63,221 nt of DNA from a bacterium (lineage in GTDB: Bacteria > Myxococcota_A > Bradymonadia > REDH01): assembly GCA_030427825.1 (NCBI GenBank), contig JAUICO010000009.1, forward strand, positions 1 through 63,221. Direction: 5' to 3'. The position numbers and the translations under genes are program-made. A model generated the notes under the pieces. The model made no database searches. It was given only the letters and a program-made list of their open reading frames with translations, and was not told where the DNA came from. Within the stretch, counting starts at the first letter, position 1. Every line of letters starts with the position of its first letter. Below, piece after piece: positions 18,355 to 28,327 of this stretch.

Positions 18355-20322
18355 ATGCTGCGCCTTGAGAACATTTCAAAATCCTACGGCGGTAACACCC
18401 TCTTTGACGGACTGAACTGGGAGCTCCTGCCGGGGCGCCGCATCGGCCTCGTCGGCGCCAACGGCGCGGGTAAGACTACGCTCTTCCGCATCATTGAAGG
18501 CGCGCTCGATCCGGATGACGGCCGCGTGCTCGCGTCGAACAACGCAACGGTGGGCCTGCTGCCGCAGACCGTCGGCGAGCTGCGCGGCAGCACGGTCCTC
18601 GAGCGGGTGCTCGACGCCTTGCCTGAGTATCGTCAGCTTGAGGCACGCATGGAGGCGGTGCGCCGCCAGATCGTCGATTGCGCGGAAGACCCTGAGGCCG
18701 CCGCCGCGTTGTCCGACGAGCTCGGCGAGCTCGAGACCCGGTACCTCGCAATGGACGGCTATCAGGTGCTGCCTCGGGCGCGCTCGATTCTATCGGGGAT
18801 GGGCTTCGCGACCGCAGACTTCGATCGGCCCACGGAGGAGTTCTCGGGCGGCTGGCGCATGCGCATCGTGCTGAGCGGATTGCTGCTCAAGCGTCCCAGC
18901 GTCCTGCTCATGGACGAGCCCACCAACCACCTGGACCTGCCCAGCCTGCAGTGGCTGGAGGGTTTCCTCACAAGCTACGAAGGCACGGTGGTCGTGATCT
19001 CCCATGACCGCTACTTCCTGAATCGCCTGGTCACAGAGATCGCTGCGCTCGAGCCCGACGGCTTCTTCGTCTGCCCGGGAGACTACGACGCATATACCGA
19101 GGCTCGCGAGCTACGCATTGAGATGCTCGACAAGCGGGTGCTTCGAGACGCCAGGGAGCGGGAGAAAATCGAGCAGTTTATCGAGAGGTTCCGCTCTAAG
19201 GCGACGAAAGCAAAGCAGGTTCAGAGCCGCGTGAAGCAGCTTGAAAAGCGCGACTCGGTGAGTCGTTCCCAGGGGCGACGCTCGATGGCGCTGACCTTTC
19301 CCGAGTCTGAACGTTCCGGCAAAGATGTGCTCCTGCTGAAGAACGTCGCAAAATCCTATGGCGACAACACGGTGTATTCGGACCTGAGTCTGACGATCAC
19401 CCGGGGGGAGCATGTCGCCCTGGTGGGCCCGAACGGGCAGGGCAAGTCGACCCTTCTCAAGCTGGCAGCGTCGGTGATCGAACCGGACGCGGGCTCCGTG
19501 TCGCTGGGACACAAGGTCGAGACCGGCTACTTCGCTCAGCACCACGTTGAAGGTCTCGATCTGGGCCAGACGATACTCGGCGAGATGGAGGCGCGGGCCA
19601 CTACCGACACCTTTCCACGGTGTCGTTCCATCCTGGGCGCGTTTCTCTTCAGCGGCGATGACGTGAAGAAGCGCTTGAGTGTGCTGAGCGGCGGCGAGAA
19701 GCACCGCGTTGCTCTGGCGACGCTTCTGCTGCGACCCAGCAATCTGCTGCTCCTTGATGAGCCGACGAATCACCTGGATATGGAGAGTCGCGAGGTGCTG
19801 CAGGAAGCCCTTGCCGGCTACGCAGGGACCGTCATTTTCGTCTCCCATGACCGCCACTTCATCAACGCGGTCGCAACCCGTGTTCTACACGTCGAGGGCG
19901 GCGTTGCTCAGAGCTATGACGGTGACTTTGAGTACTACCAGTATCGCCGGGAACAGGACCTCGCCGCTGCTGCGCCGGCTCCTGAGGCGACCGCGGCGGG
20001 AGCCAAAGAACGGCGCCGGGAAGAACGACGTCGCTCAGCGGAGCAACGCAAAGAGCTGCAGTCGGCAACACGCGAGGTGAAGAAGCGCCTCGCGGCTGTC
20101 GAAAAGAAGGTCGCCGAGTACGAGACTGAGAAGGACGCGGTGGGCGCGAAGCTCGCGGATGTGACCTTTTACACGTCCGCACCCGGTGCCGAGGTCGCGG
20201 AAGCGACGAGGCGCCACAGCGAGCTCGAAGTGCGCCTGAACGGCCTCTATGAAGAATGGGAGGAGGTGGGCTCAGAGCTCGAGCGCATCGAAGCGCGCTT
20301 TGCCGACAACAGCGGAGGGTGA
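18355..20322 (+). CDS. ABC-F family ATPase (translation-associated)
   Basis: A soluble protein of about 655 aa with two ABC ATPase domains and no membrane segment. First domain: Walker A GANGAGKTT, signature EFSGGWRMR, Walker B VLLMDEPTNHLDL. A basic linker with paired Arg/Lys residues follows, then the second domain with GPNGQGKST, LSGGEKHRVAL and LLLLDEPTNHLD. The C-terminal about 110 residues are a charged coiled coil, as in Uup/YheS-type members. ABC-F proteins act at the ribosome E site. GTG at 18346 is an alternative start. The exact subfamily is not resolved, so no symbol is given. Confidence 0.93.
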   Translation: MLRLENISKSYGGNTLFDGLNWELLPGRRIGLVGANGAGKTTLFRIIEGALDPDDGRVLASNNATVGLLPQTVGELRGSTVLERVLDALPEYRQLEARMEAVRRQIVDCAEDPEAAAALSDELGELETRYLAMDGYQVLPRARSILSGMGFATADFDRPTEEFSGGWRMRIVLSGLLLKRPSVLLMDEPTNHLDLPSLQWLEGFLTSYEGTVVVISHDRYFLNRLVTEIAALEPDGFFVCPGDYDAYTEARELRIEMLDKRVLRDAREREKIEQFIERFRSKATKAKQVQSRVKQLEKRDSVSRSQGRRSMALTFPESERSGKDVLLLKNVAKSYGDNTVYSDLSLTITRGEHVALVGPNGQGKSTLLKLAASVIEPDAGSVSLGHKVETGYFAQHHVEGLDLGQTILGEMEARATTDTFPRCRSILGAFLFSGDDVKKRLSVLSGGEKHRVALATLLLRPSNLLLLDEPTNHLDMESREVLQEALAGYAGTVIFVSHDRHFINAVATRVLHVEGGVAQSYDGDFEYYQYRREQDLAAAAPAPEATAAGAKERRREERRRSAEQRKELQSATREVKKRLAAVEKKVAEYETEKDAVGAKLADVTFYTSAPGAEVAEATRRHSELEVRLNGLYEEWEEVGSELERIEARFADNSGG

Positions 20323-20365
20323 CCGTGACGCGAGCGTTGTGCAACGCCCTCGGCGCGTTCGGCGT

Positions 20366-21658
20366 CTAGACGGAGTCTGTTGCGTCCCCGACACGGCCGG
20401 CTCTGCCGCCCAGCCAGGTGAGCGCGAGGACCGCGATCAGGCCGACTACGAACGCCGCCAGCGCGGGCAGGGCGGCGCTGAAGCTGTCCGGGATAACATT
20501 CTTCACGGGTCCGCCATGCAGGGCACCGACCTTGAAGGGCCAGAGCACGCGCAGGGATCCGATCATGAGGCCGACGAGGGCTCCGAGAGTAAGGTCCCGA
20601 TGCTCGCGTAGGAGGAAGCTCAAGAGTCGCGAGAAGGTGAGAAGGCCGAGCAGGGCCCCGATGCTGAACACGATGACGAAGAGCAGCGGTTCCGTGCGAA
20701 TGGCGCCTTCCATTCCCCCTTCGATCAGGCCCTTGAGCGAGCTGAGAACGAAGTAATACGCGCCGAATATGAGGAGAATGAAAGAGCCGGAGATTCCAGG
20801 CAGTACCATCGCGCAGATGGCAACGAAACCGGCGGCGAAGATAAACCAGAGCGCTGGAACCGGCATCTTGATCGGCGCGTAGGCCGGCACCATCGCGTTG
20901 TTGAATGGGTTGGCTTCTTTGTCATCCAGATGGTGGTGGTGGATGACCGCCGCGATGGATTCGACGTCGGTGCCGGCGGCCGCCATCTCTGCGCAGATGG
21001 CGTCGAGCAGTGCGACGTCCACGGGCTGCTCCGGCATCTCGGCGATCGCCGCTCGCAGGGAGGGGTTGTCGCTGTCGCCGCTCTGCGGGCAGTAGAGGGC
21101 CATCGGGTCCGCAGCCGAAGGGTGGTTGCGGGTGAAGTCCTTCAGCGAGAGAGCCTCTTCGTGGCTGCGCTCGACGATGGTCGTAGGTGGCGCCGCTGAG
21201 CTGCCGACGAGCAGGAACGTGGTGACCGCCGTGAGCGCTGCGACTCCGATCTCGGCGGGTCCGCGGCGGGCCATCATCATGATGGGCACGACGATGCTGG
21301 CAACGACGAGCCCCATGAAGAGCCCGCGCATGATGGCCGGGTAGGTGTCCATCAGGTCGGGGATGATTCGCGAGCCGACGCCGATCGCGCCGACGAGGCC
21401 GATCCCCAGCGGAACGAGAAACCCCCAGTGAATGTCGGCGATCGGCTGCGTGAAAGCGTCGCGACTCTCTGCCTTGAACCCGCTGCGAGCCCAGACGAAG
21501 AAGCCGGGGATCCACCGAAAGTTCAGCGATTTCACCGCGTTGATAAAGCGTTCGTAGATACCGAGCAGCAGTGCCATGGTACCGCCGCTGACGCCGGGCA
21601 CCACGTCCGCGAGTCCCATGAGGACACCGCGCAGGAGAATGCCGAGTTTTTCTGCCAT
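20366..21658 (-). CDS. DUF368/PopT-like membrane protein with large extra-membrane insertion
   Basis: A polytopic membrane protein of the DUF368 family, members of which were shown to recycle undecaprenyl phosphate across the inner membrane. Family motifs PGVSGGT (21-27) and PGISGSF (287-293) are both present. At 430 aa it is much longer than the usual roughly 300: residues about 153-268 form a hydrophilic insertion with three Cys and a HHHH run at 240-243, between two membrane segments. AGGA precedes the ATG. It lies 91 bases after the AgmX-type gene on the same strand. The transport role is by family only. Confidence 0.88.
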   Translation of the reverse strand: MAEKLGILLRGVLMGLADVVPGVSGGTMALLLGIYERFINAVKSLNFRWIPGFFVWARSGFKAESRDAFTQPIADIHWGFLVPLGIGLVGAIGVGSRIIPDLMDTYPAIMRGLFMGLVVASIVVPIMMMARRGPAEIGVAALTAVTTFLLVGSSAAPPTTIVERSHEEALSLKDFTRNHPSAADPMALYCPQSGDSDNPSLRAAIAEMPEQPVDVALLDAICAEMAAAGTDVESIAAVIHHHHLDDKEANPFNNAMVPAYAPIKMPVPALWFIFAAGFVAICAMVLPGISGSFILLIFGAYYFVLSSLKGLIEGGMEGAIRTEPLLFVIVFSIGALLGLLTFSRLLSFLLREHRDLTLGALVGLMIGSLRVLWPFKVGALHGGPVKNVIPDSFSAALPALAAFVVGLIAVLALTWLGGRAGRVGDATDSV

Positions 21659-21749
21659 TCCTGGTTGACTCCGTATTCTGATCGGACGCCGTGCCTGCTG
21701 CTCAGTCGGGGCGACGCAGCAGCTTTCTGTTCTGCTGAGGCGGGTGTGC

Positions 21750-23015
21750 TTAGCGGGCGACGTCGACGAAGTCGAAGCCGATGGTCGCGGTCACGGAACC
21801 GCTATCGTCGGTCGGGGACGCGAAGCGGGCGTCTTCGAGGGCGTCTTCAACGCAGCTCTCCAGGTCGCGATTGCGAATACTGGAATGGATCTTCTGCGTG
21901 TTCGATACGCGACCGCCGGATCCGATGCGCAGCTCCCACATCATGCGGCCGACGCGGGTGAACTGGTCGGTGCCCATCGAGCGCTCGTAGCAGCTCTGAA
22001 CGTCGTCCATGGCGTCTTCGACAGCAGCGCGCAGGCTCTGCTCCTCGTTGTCCGACAACCCGTTGCTGCTGATGCTGTCGACTGCCGTGCGAGCCTGTCG
22101 ACGGAGGTTGTTCGGGTTTGCATCGATCGTCGCGACCACTTCGCCGGTCCCCGCGGAGACGACGTACACCCGGTCGCTGGCGCCGATGTAGATTTCTGCT
22201 GTGCCGTCGCCGTCCAGGTCTGCGACGGTCGCGCTGGTTGCGCCCCTGACGGGGGCAGTGGCTACGGGCGTTCCGCCGGCGGAGACGGTGACGCTGTCGC
22301 TGCCGGCGGTGACTGTAAATGTGCCGGCGCCGGTGGACACGGGCGTGCTGCCGTCGACCTGCGTGAGTCCGTCTGAGGGTCGCACGCCGGTCCCCGAGGC
22401 GGGGATCTCAAAGGCACCGTCCCGTTCTTCGGGTTCGGTGAAGGCGAGGTCGAACATCAGGTGGCTGTCGCGGCTGCCGGTGCAGGCGACCTCCTGTTTG
22501 TTGTCGCCGTCGAAGTCGTCCATGTAGCACTCTTCGATGCGGAAGCCGCGCCCGGACCACTCGAAGTAGCTCTGTCCGTCGTGGCTCCACACCTCGACTG
22601 ACGCGCCGCGACGACAGAACACCTCGGGGGTGCGGTCGTCGAGAAAGTCTCCGAGGAAGAAGTTGTCACAGCCGCGCAGCACGCCCCACTTGGGGTCGCC
22701 GTTGTCATCGACGACGAACGAGGGTTCGCCGGCACCGACGAACTCGAGACGGTTGTCGGAGTCGATGTCTTCGATCCACATCGGCGACTGGCCGTTCTCT
22801 GCTGATTGCTGCTCGTGATGAAAGCCGCGAAACACCTGGTTGTCCGCGCCGATGAAGACCAGACCGCGGTCGCTGACCGCTACAACCAGAGGTCGGTCGC
22901 TCGTCCCTACCTCTGCGAGATAGTAGACGTTGCCGTCGGCGGCGGCAGCGGCGGCAGAGTAGGAGCTAAGTAGAAGCGCAGCAGCGCAGGCTACGGCAAA
23001 GGTCCGATTGAACAT
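21750..23015 (-). CDS. Exported FG-GAP/VCBS-type protein with AgmX/TonB-like C-terminus
   Basis: A predicted exported protein of 421 aa with an N-terminal signal peptide ending AAAA/ADG. Residues about 60-290 contain repeated Asp-rich calcium-binding-like stretches (DIDSDNRLEFVG, DFDGDNKQEVAC, DLDGDGTAEIYIG) as in FG-GAP/VCBS propellers. The last 95 residues (CYERSM, GRMMWELRIGSGGRV, LESCVEDALEDARF) match the pattern of the myxobacterial AgmX/PglI C-terminal domain, related to TonB-C. It is likely a periplasmic or surface protein; no enzymatic role is evident. Confidence 0.8.
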   Translation of the reverse strand: MFNRTFAVACAAALLLSSYSAAAAAADGNVYYLAEVGTSDRPLVVAVSDRGLVFIGADNQVFRGFHHEQQSAENGQSPMWIEDIDSDNRLEFVGAGEPSFVVDDNGDPKWGVLRGCDNFFLGDFLDDRTPEVFCRRGASVEVWSHDGQSYFEWSGRGFRIEECYMDDFDGDNKQEVACTGSRDSHLMFDLAFTEPEERDGAFEIPASGTGVRPSDGLTQVDGSTPVSTGAGTFTVTAGSDSVTVSAGGTPVATAPVRGATSATVADLDGDGTAEIYIGASDRVYVVSAGTGEVVATIDANPNNLRRQARTAVDSISSNGLSDNEEQSLRAAVEDAMDDVQSCYERSMGTDQFTRVGRMMWELRIGSGGRVSNTQKIHSSIRNRDLESCVEDALEDARFASPTDDSGSVTATIGFDFVDVAR

Positions 23016-23240
23016 CGTCTACACTCAGGGCTGTCTGACGTGAGAGAAAGTCGCGGCGGATTGTCGAAATCAGGGTCCGGGGACTGGGCGATAGGGCAGC
23101 TTTCGTGGCTGGTCAACCGAAGGTGTGCACGGGGGCGGGCATTCTGTGGTCAGGCGCATGGCTCCCTGAGCGACGGCGTGATACAAGCGCGGCGTCAATC
23201 GCGGCGGCCTTTCGTCGCCCGCGGAATTGGGGAGATAGTG

Positions 23241-25946
23241 ATGCGCGCTTCATTGTGGACTGTGCCGGCTCTGGTCGTGCTGATGAGCTTTGGTCTCGTC
23301 GCCTGTAAAGATGATGATCCCTGCGAGGGTGACACCTGCGAGGACGCTGTCGAAGATACCGGCGGTGATGGCGGCGGTGACGTTAGCGACGCCGATGCCA
23401 GCGGTGAGCTCGGAGAGGGCGACGGGGACGCAGAGGTCGATGAAGAGCCCCCGCCCACCGGCGACGTCTGGCCTACGGTAGCGCGCACTCCAGATGAAGC
23501 CGACATCGACCCCATGGGCTTTGATCCGGCGGACGATCCGGCGGCCGGCGAAGCGAGAGCCGGCGTTGTGCGCGCAGGCGATGATGGCGACTTCGGTGGC
23601 CCGGACGCAGCGTGTCGTCCCGGAGACTTCGTCCTGCAGAACGAGAATCTCCGCGCCTGTATTGCCGGGCCGCGCGAGCAAAACCAGTTCTTCTTCACCG
23701 GCGGACATCTGCTCGACATCGAGGCCGAGCGCGGCAGCGGTGACTACATCGAGCTGATCACGCCGCTCGTGGCATTGCTGCAATGCACCGGCGATGAGGT
23801 GCGGATCGCATCCGACGGCGGCGGCGCGGATACTGCCGTCGTCCGAGTCTCCGGTATCGATCTGCCCATGAAGCTGATTGTCGGCACCCTCGGTACCGAT
23901 GTCATCACACCACCGGTAGGGCTGCGTACCGAAACCGAATATCGACTCGCACCGGGTGCCGAGTACATCGAGGTCGTGACCTGGGTAGAAACGGCGATCT
24001 CCTCGGTGCGCCGAGTGGAGGCCGGCGACGTGTTCCTTACCGGCGATCAGGAAGAGGACTTCTTTCCCGGCTACGGGTTCGGTCGCCCCGCCGGCGGCTC
24101 CACACCGTTCTTTGCCGCGATCGGCCCCGGTCGCTCCTATGGCGTATACAGCGAAGACATGGAGCCGAATCAGTTTGACGTCGGCGACCTGACGGCGGGC
24201 ATCCTGATTACGAACATGACCGTCGGAAACATCGGCACGGCTTCTGAGGCGGTATTCCGCCGTTACATTGCCGTTGGCGATGGCGGCAGCACCGAGGTGC
24301 GCGAGAAGCTGTCCGACGTGATGGGCGCCGCTGAGGGAAGCGTGGTCAACTTCACCACACCGACCGGCGAGTTCTGGGATCGCCCTCAGTGGGTCATCGC
24401 AGACACGAATGGCGTCCCTGTCGCCGTAATTGTTGCCGATGACGACGGCAGCGCTGCGGCGACGCTGGCGGACGGTTCCTACACGGCGACCGCAATGAAC
24501 TGGCCTGCCGGTGACGCTCCCATCGAGCCCTTTACGGTTCCCGCGACAAACGCTGTAGAGCTGAGCGCTCCGGTGCCCGCGGTTATCGTGGTTGACGCAA
24601 CAGACGGGGCCGACGGCTCCGGCCTGACCGTCCACGTGGATGTGACCGGGCCGGTGAACCGCAGGATTCCCGTGCTGCGTGGCTCCGATCGTATTGCCCT
24701 GCCTGCGGGCACCTATTCGCTGGTTGTGGACCACGGCGAGGCCTACGAGAACTACACGGACACGATCGAGCTTGTTGCGGGCGAGGAGCTCCAGCTGCCT
24801 GTGACGCTGAACCGCGTTTTCGAGACAGGTGACTGGGTGAGTGGGGACTTCCACCTGCACTCAATGAAGAGCTCCGACAGCGAAGTTCCGAATGTCGATC
24901 GCGTCCTCTCAAACCTTGCTACCGGTCTCGACTTTCTCGCCCCGACCGACCACGACAGCATCTCCGATTTTGCGGCCGTTGTGGCCGGGATGGGCGTCGC
25001 TGACCTGATCGAGCTCGTGCAGGGCACCGAGATTTCGCCGCTGCGAGGCCACATGAACGCCTTTCCGACGCCCTACGCGCCTGAGGTCGAAGGCACCGGT
25101 GCCATTCAGCTGGCCGAGCGTGACGGGCTGACGAGAAACACGAGGCAGCTCGACCAGCCCGAGCTCGTGCAGCTTGCGCGGGATCGCGGCGCGGAGGTCG
25201 TGCAGATCAACCACGCCCGGGGTCCGGGGCTCGCGCTTTTCGCACACGTCGGGTTCGACCGCGTAACCGGTGGTCCGACGACACGTCGGAATCAGTGGGT
25301 TGAGAACTTCGAGGCGATGGAGGTCTACAACGAGCGCGACGACTTCTGTGAGCTGGCGCGGGACTGGATGGCGCTGAACAATCATGGACGTCGGGTCACC
25401 GGCACAGGGACCTCGGACACCCATACCCTTGGCAATCCTGCGGGATTTCCGCGCAGCTATGTGCACGTTGGTGAAACCGCCAGCGCCGCCGACTTCGACG
25501 TCTCGGACATCATGGACGCGGTGAAGGACGGTCGCGTAATCGTCTCCGGAGGCCTGTTGATCACCCTGGGTGCAGATATGCCCGGCGACATCCGGTCCGA
25601 AAGCGCGGGTACGGTGAGCTTCGATGTGAAGGTTGAATCGCCATCATGGGCCGTCGCTGAAGAGCTGATCGTGTACGTGAACGGCGTCGAGGATCAGCGT
25701 ATCGCGCTGACCGCTGACGCCGCTGACCTCGTCGACTTCGACGACACCGTCGAGGTGGATGTCTCCGTAGATTCGCAGATTGTCTTCATGGCGTTCTCAG
25801 ACACAGCGATGGTTGAGGTGAATCGCGGCGATCTTCCCTTTGGGTTCACGAATCCTGTGTACATCGACATCGATGGTGACGGGTGGACGGCACCCGGAGT
25901 GCCTGACACCGATATCCCCGAGATGGTGACCCCGTTCTGCGACTGA
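23241..25946 (+). CDS. CehA/McbA-like PHP-domain metallohydrolase lipoprotein
   Basis: A lipoprotein of about 901 aa. The ATG, with GGGGAG before it, gives a signal ending in the lipobox LVAC, followed by an acidic linker. Residues about 100-580 are beta-rich, including a carboxypeptidase-regulatory-like module. A PHP-type metal-binding domain then begins at GDFHLHSMKSSD, with APTDHDSISDF, QGTEISPLRGH, INHARG and TGTSDTHTLGNP supplying the expected His/Asp ligands. PHP/CehA proteins hydrolyse phosphoesters or carbamate-type substrates; the substrate here is unknown. The C-terminus carries a short beta domain ending with a Ca-binding-like DIDGDGW. Confidence 0.85.
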   Translation: MRASLWTVPALVVLMSFGLVACKDDDPCEGDTCEDAVEDTGGDGGGDVSDADASGELGEGDGDAEVDEEPPPTGDVWPTVARTPDEADIDPMGFDPADDPAAGEARAGVVRAGDDGDFGGPDAACRPGDFVLQNENLRACIAGPREQNQFFFTGGHLLDIEAERGSGDYIELITPLVALLQCTGDEVRIASDGGGADTAVVRVSGIDLPMKLIVGTLGTDVITPPVGLRTETEYRLAPGAEYIEVVTWVETAISSVRRVEAGDVFLTGDQEEDFFPGYGFGRPAGGSTPFFAAIGPGRSYGVYSEDMEPNQFDVGDLTAGILITNMTVGNIGTASEAVFRRYIAVGDGGSTEVREKLSDVMGAAEGSVVNFTTPTGEFWDRPQWVIADTNGVPVAVIVADDDGSAAATLADGSYTATAMNWPAGDAPIEPFTVPATNAVELSAPVPAVIVVDATDGADGSGLTVHVDVTGPVNRRIPVLRGSDRIALPAGTYSLVVDHGEAYENYTDTIELVAGEELQLPVTLNRVFETGDWVSGDFHLHSMKSSDSEVPNVDRVLSNLATGLDFLAPTDHDSISDFAAVVAGMGVADLIELVQGTEISPLRGHMNAFPTPYAPEVEGTGAIQLAERDGLTRNTRQLDQPELVQLARDRGAEVVQINHARGPGLALFAHVGFDRVTGGPTTRRNQWVENFEAMEVYNERDDFCELARDWMALNNHGRRVTGTGTSDTHTLGNPAGFPRSYVHVGETASAADFDVSDIMDAVKDGRVIVSGGLLITLGADMPGDIRSESAGTVSFDVKVESPSWAVAEELIVYVNGVEDQRIALTADAADLVDFDDTVEVDVSVDSQIVFMAFSDTAMVEVNRGDLPFGFTNPVYIDIDGDGWTAPGVPDTDIPEMVTPFCD

Positions 25947-25998
25947 GGGCGTTCTGGACACCGACGACCTTACGAGTGAGCTGATTGAGGCGCTGCGA

Positions 25999-26388
25999 AT
26001 GCTTGCGGCGTCTTTCCCTGAAAGTCTGGAGACGCTCGGGCATCGCCTGGCTGACCTGCATCCCGTCGCCGGTTCCCCGGAAGTTGAAGGCGACGCGGCA
26101 GGCCCGGGGTCAGCTCGGCCGCTCCGCTGGCTGCTCGATGTCGTGGCCGGGGATGCGGAGGCGATCTCGCTGCTCTCCGGGGCGGTGCACCTGCTGCACG
26201 AAGCGGTGATGGGAGTCCTCACTGACGACGAGGTCCCGGACGCCGAGGGGCTGCTCGACCGCCTGCGCAATACTCTCTCTGCCCTCATGCCGCGGGCCGG
26301 CGAAGGTCCGGCCGACAGCCCCCTTCTTGGGGCCGTGAGCGATGCGATCGTAGAGGCCATGATGGGGACGATTCGTCGCTCCGTTTGA
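25999..26388 (+). CDS. Small hypothetical protein
   Basis: A 129-aa soluble, acidic, helical protein of unknown function. The ATG has GAGG about nine bases before it. The same frame stays open back to 25930 with coding-like sequence (DTDDLTSELIEAL), but without ATG, GTG or TTG, so the start is uncertain. It begins 53 bases after the PHP lipoprotein and ends 59 bases before lnt, and is probably co-transcribed with them. No motif was recognised. Confidence 0.55.
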   Translation: MLAASFPESLETLGHRLADLHPVAGSPEVEGDAAGPGSARPLRWLLDVVAGDAEAISLLSGAVHLLHEAVMGVLTDDEVPDAEGLLDRLRNTLSALMPRAGEGPADSPLLGAVSDAIVEAMMGTIRRSV

Positions 26389-26446
26389 CCTTCGCAGGAT
26401 CTTGGGTATTGGCCGTCGGCAGGGCGCCTTTGAATCAGGAAGTGGG

Positions 26447-28327
26447 ATGGCCAACAAGCGTCCGGGGCGACTGGGACGAATAGGGCAGCGATTGAAGAGA
26501 AGCCTGCGCCGTTTCGGAGCGGCTGCGCCGCTGCCCTCACTGGCTGCGGTGGCCATCGTGCTGGCATATCCGCGCTTCAATCTCTTCTTCCTCGCTCTTG
26601 TCGGCCTCATTCCACTGATGGTTGCCGTCGAAGGTCGCAGCCCGGGCTCGGCGTTTCGTCGAGGTCTCTGGACGGGCTTTCTGGTGAACGTCGGCGGCTT
26701 CTATTGGATTGTCGGGCTCATCATGAGTTTTGGTGGAATGCCGTGGCCGATCGGGGTTCTGCTTCTCGCACTGCTGGCGCTGCAGCAGGGGCTGACCTTC
26801 GGGATCGCCGCGTGGATCGCGACACATGCGCGCAAGCAGGGCGCCGGCAGGGTACTCGCCTGGGTACCCGCCTTTGTCGCCGCCGAGACCGTCAATCCGC
26901 TCATTTTTCCGTGGCGCCTGGGGAACTCACAATACAACCACATCCCCTTTGTTCAGAGCGCCGATATCGGAGGCGTCTTTCTCATCACGGCCTTTGTTGT
27001 TGCGATCAATGCGGCCGGCCTCGATGTCCTTTGTTGGCTGCGCGCCCGACGCGCGGCAACGGGGAGTTCAGGAACAACACCTGCACCTCGGGGCCCGGCA
27101 CTCCCTCGTGCAGCGATTGTGGTACTGGCAGTGGTTGCTGCCAATTACGCTTATGGCGCACTGCGCATGAACGCCGTGGACCGGCGCACAGCAGATGCCG
27201 AGACGGTCCGAATCGGGATGGTCGAGGCGGACATAGCTATCGAAGATAAGTGGGATCCCGCACTGTACGCAGACAATCTGTTACGCCATCAGAGGCTCGC
27301 CGCCGAGCTCGACGCCGCCGGTGCGGAACTCATCATCTGGCCCGAGTCGGCTTTTGAACAGGAGCGCTTCATTCAGGCGATTGGCGACTATCCGGACGCC
27401 GCCGCCGCGCGCGAGAACGCACGGATGAGCTCGATTCTGCGTGAGGACGTGCAATGGATTCCGACGTCAAACGCACCACTTGTCGCGGATCCCTATGTGG
27501 ACCTGCAGCAGGGAACACGACTTATCGATCGCAGCGTCCCGCAGCGCGGCTTCCGGACGCCTCTGCTTTTCGGAACCACGCTGACCCGGCCCCTCAGCGC
27601 CGAGGAGTCACGGGCGCTGGCGCCATACGCGTCCGGACGTCGTTCTGTGCAGAACTACAACTCCGTGTTGCTTCTCGAAGATGACGGTCGCGTGCTCGGA
27701 CGCGCGCACAAGATTGTTCTGATGCCGTTCAGCGAGACGATTCACGGAGGACAGTGGCTCTATGACACCTTCGGTTTCAGCATCTACGCCGCCATTCCTT
27801 CGGCCGGGGACTTCGGAAAGGGAGCCGCACCGACGGTTCTCGAACTGCCTGCACGAGCCGCGGTGAGCGGGGAGGGCGATCGCCCTTCTGTTCGCCTCGG
27901 CATCCTCAACTGTTACGAGGATATCATGCCCGGATTTAATCGGCGAATCGCTCGTAATAGCCCGGATTTGCTGGTGAATTTAACGAACGACGCCTGGTTT
28001 GGACAGACGAACGAACCCTGGCAGCATATGGGCCTGGCCACGCTGCGCAGTGTAGAGCTACGTACCTTCATGCTGCGCGCGACGAATACGGGCGTGTCTG
28101 CGGTTATCGACGCGAACGGGCGCATTCTTGAGAATACAGACACGCGCGACGCGGAGACCATCCTCTTTGACACGCCGCTGCTTGAGGCCCGCCGAACCGT
28201 ATACGTACGCTGCGGCAACTGGGTAGGCATCCTCGCGTCACTCTGGTGCGGGTTCATCCTTGTCCGCGCGCTGCGAATTCGGCGCCGCGAAACGGCTCAG
28301 GTCTCAGCTACGGCGAGTATCGACTGA
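26447..28327 (+). CDS. lnt: Apolipoprotein N-acyltransferase
   Basis: Lnt transfers the third acyl chain onto the N-terminal Cys of lipoproteins in the inner membrane. The protein has about 626 aa: a membrane-embedded N-terminal part of roughly seven helices, then a periplasmic nitrilase domain with the catalytic triad visible as IIWPESAF (Glu300), HKIVLMPFSE (Lys422) and NCYEDIMP (Cys489), and a final membrane helix. AGGAAG lies just before the chosen ATG; an upstream start at 26402 is possible. The gene fits the many lipoproteins encoded here. Its 3' end overlaps the convergent rrf2 gene by 31 bases. Confidence 0.96.
   Translation: MANKRPGRLGRIGQRLKRSLRRFGAAAPLPSLAAVAIVLAYPRFNLFFLALVGLIPLMVAVEGRSPGSAFRRGLWTGFLVNVGGFYWIVGLIMSFGGMPWPIGVLLLALLALQQGLTFGIAAWIATHARKQGAGRVLAWVPAFVAAETVNPLIFPWRLGNSQYNHIPFVQSADIGGVFLITAFVVAINAAGLDVLCWLRARRAATGSSGTTPAPRGPALPRAAIVVLAVVAANYAYGALRMNAVDRRTADAETVRIGMVEADIAIEDKWDPALYADNLLRHQRLAAELDAAGAELIIWPESAFEQERFIQAIGDYPDAAAARENARMSSILREDVQWIPTSNAPLVADPYVDLQQGTRLIDRSVPQRGFRTPLLFGTTLTRPLSAEESRALAPYASGRRSVQNYNSVLLLEDDGRVLGRAHKIVLMPFSETIHGGQWLYDTFGFSIYAAIPSAGDFGKGAAPTVLELPARAAVSGEGDRPSVRLGILNCYEDIMPGFNRRIARNSPDLLVNLTNDAWFGQTNEPWQHMGLATLRSVELRTFMLRATNTGVSAVIDANGRILENTDTRDAETILFDTPLLEARRTVYVRCGNWVGILASLWCGFILVRALRIRRRETAQVSATASID

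Noticed and set aside
20334..20347. GCGTTGTGCAACGC palindrome between convergent ABC-F and DUF368 genes
   Set aside because: Too short a stem (five pairs) and no T-run on either strand to call a terminator.
23250..24860. 536-codon minus-strand open frame opposite the PHP lipoprotein
   Set aside because: High GC leaves antisense frames open; the plus-strand product has signal, lipobox and metal-site motifs, the minus one none.
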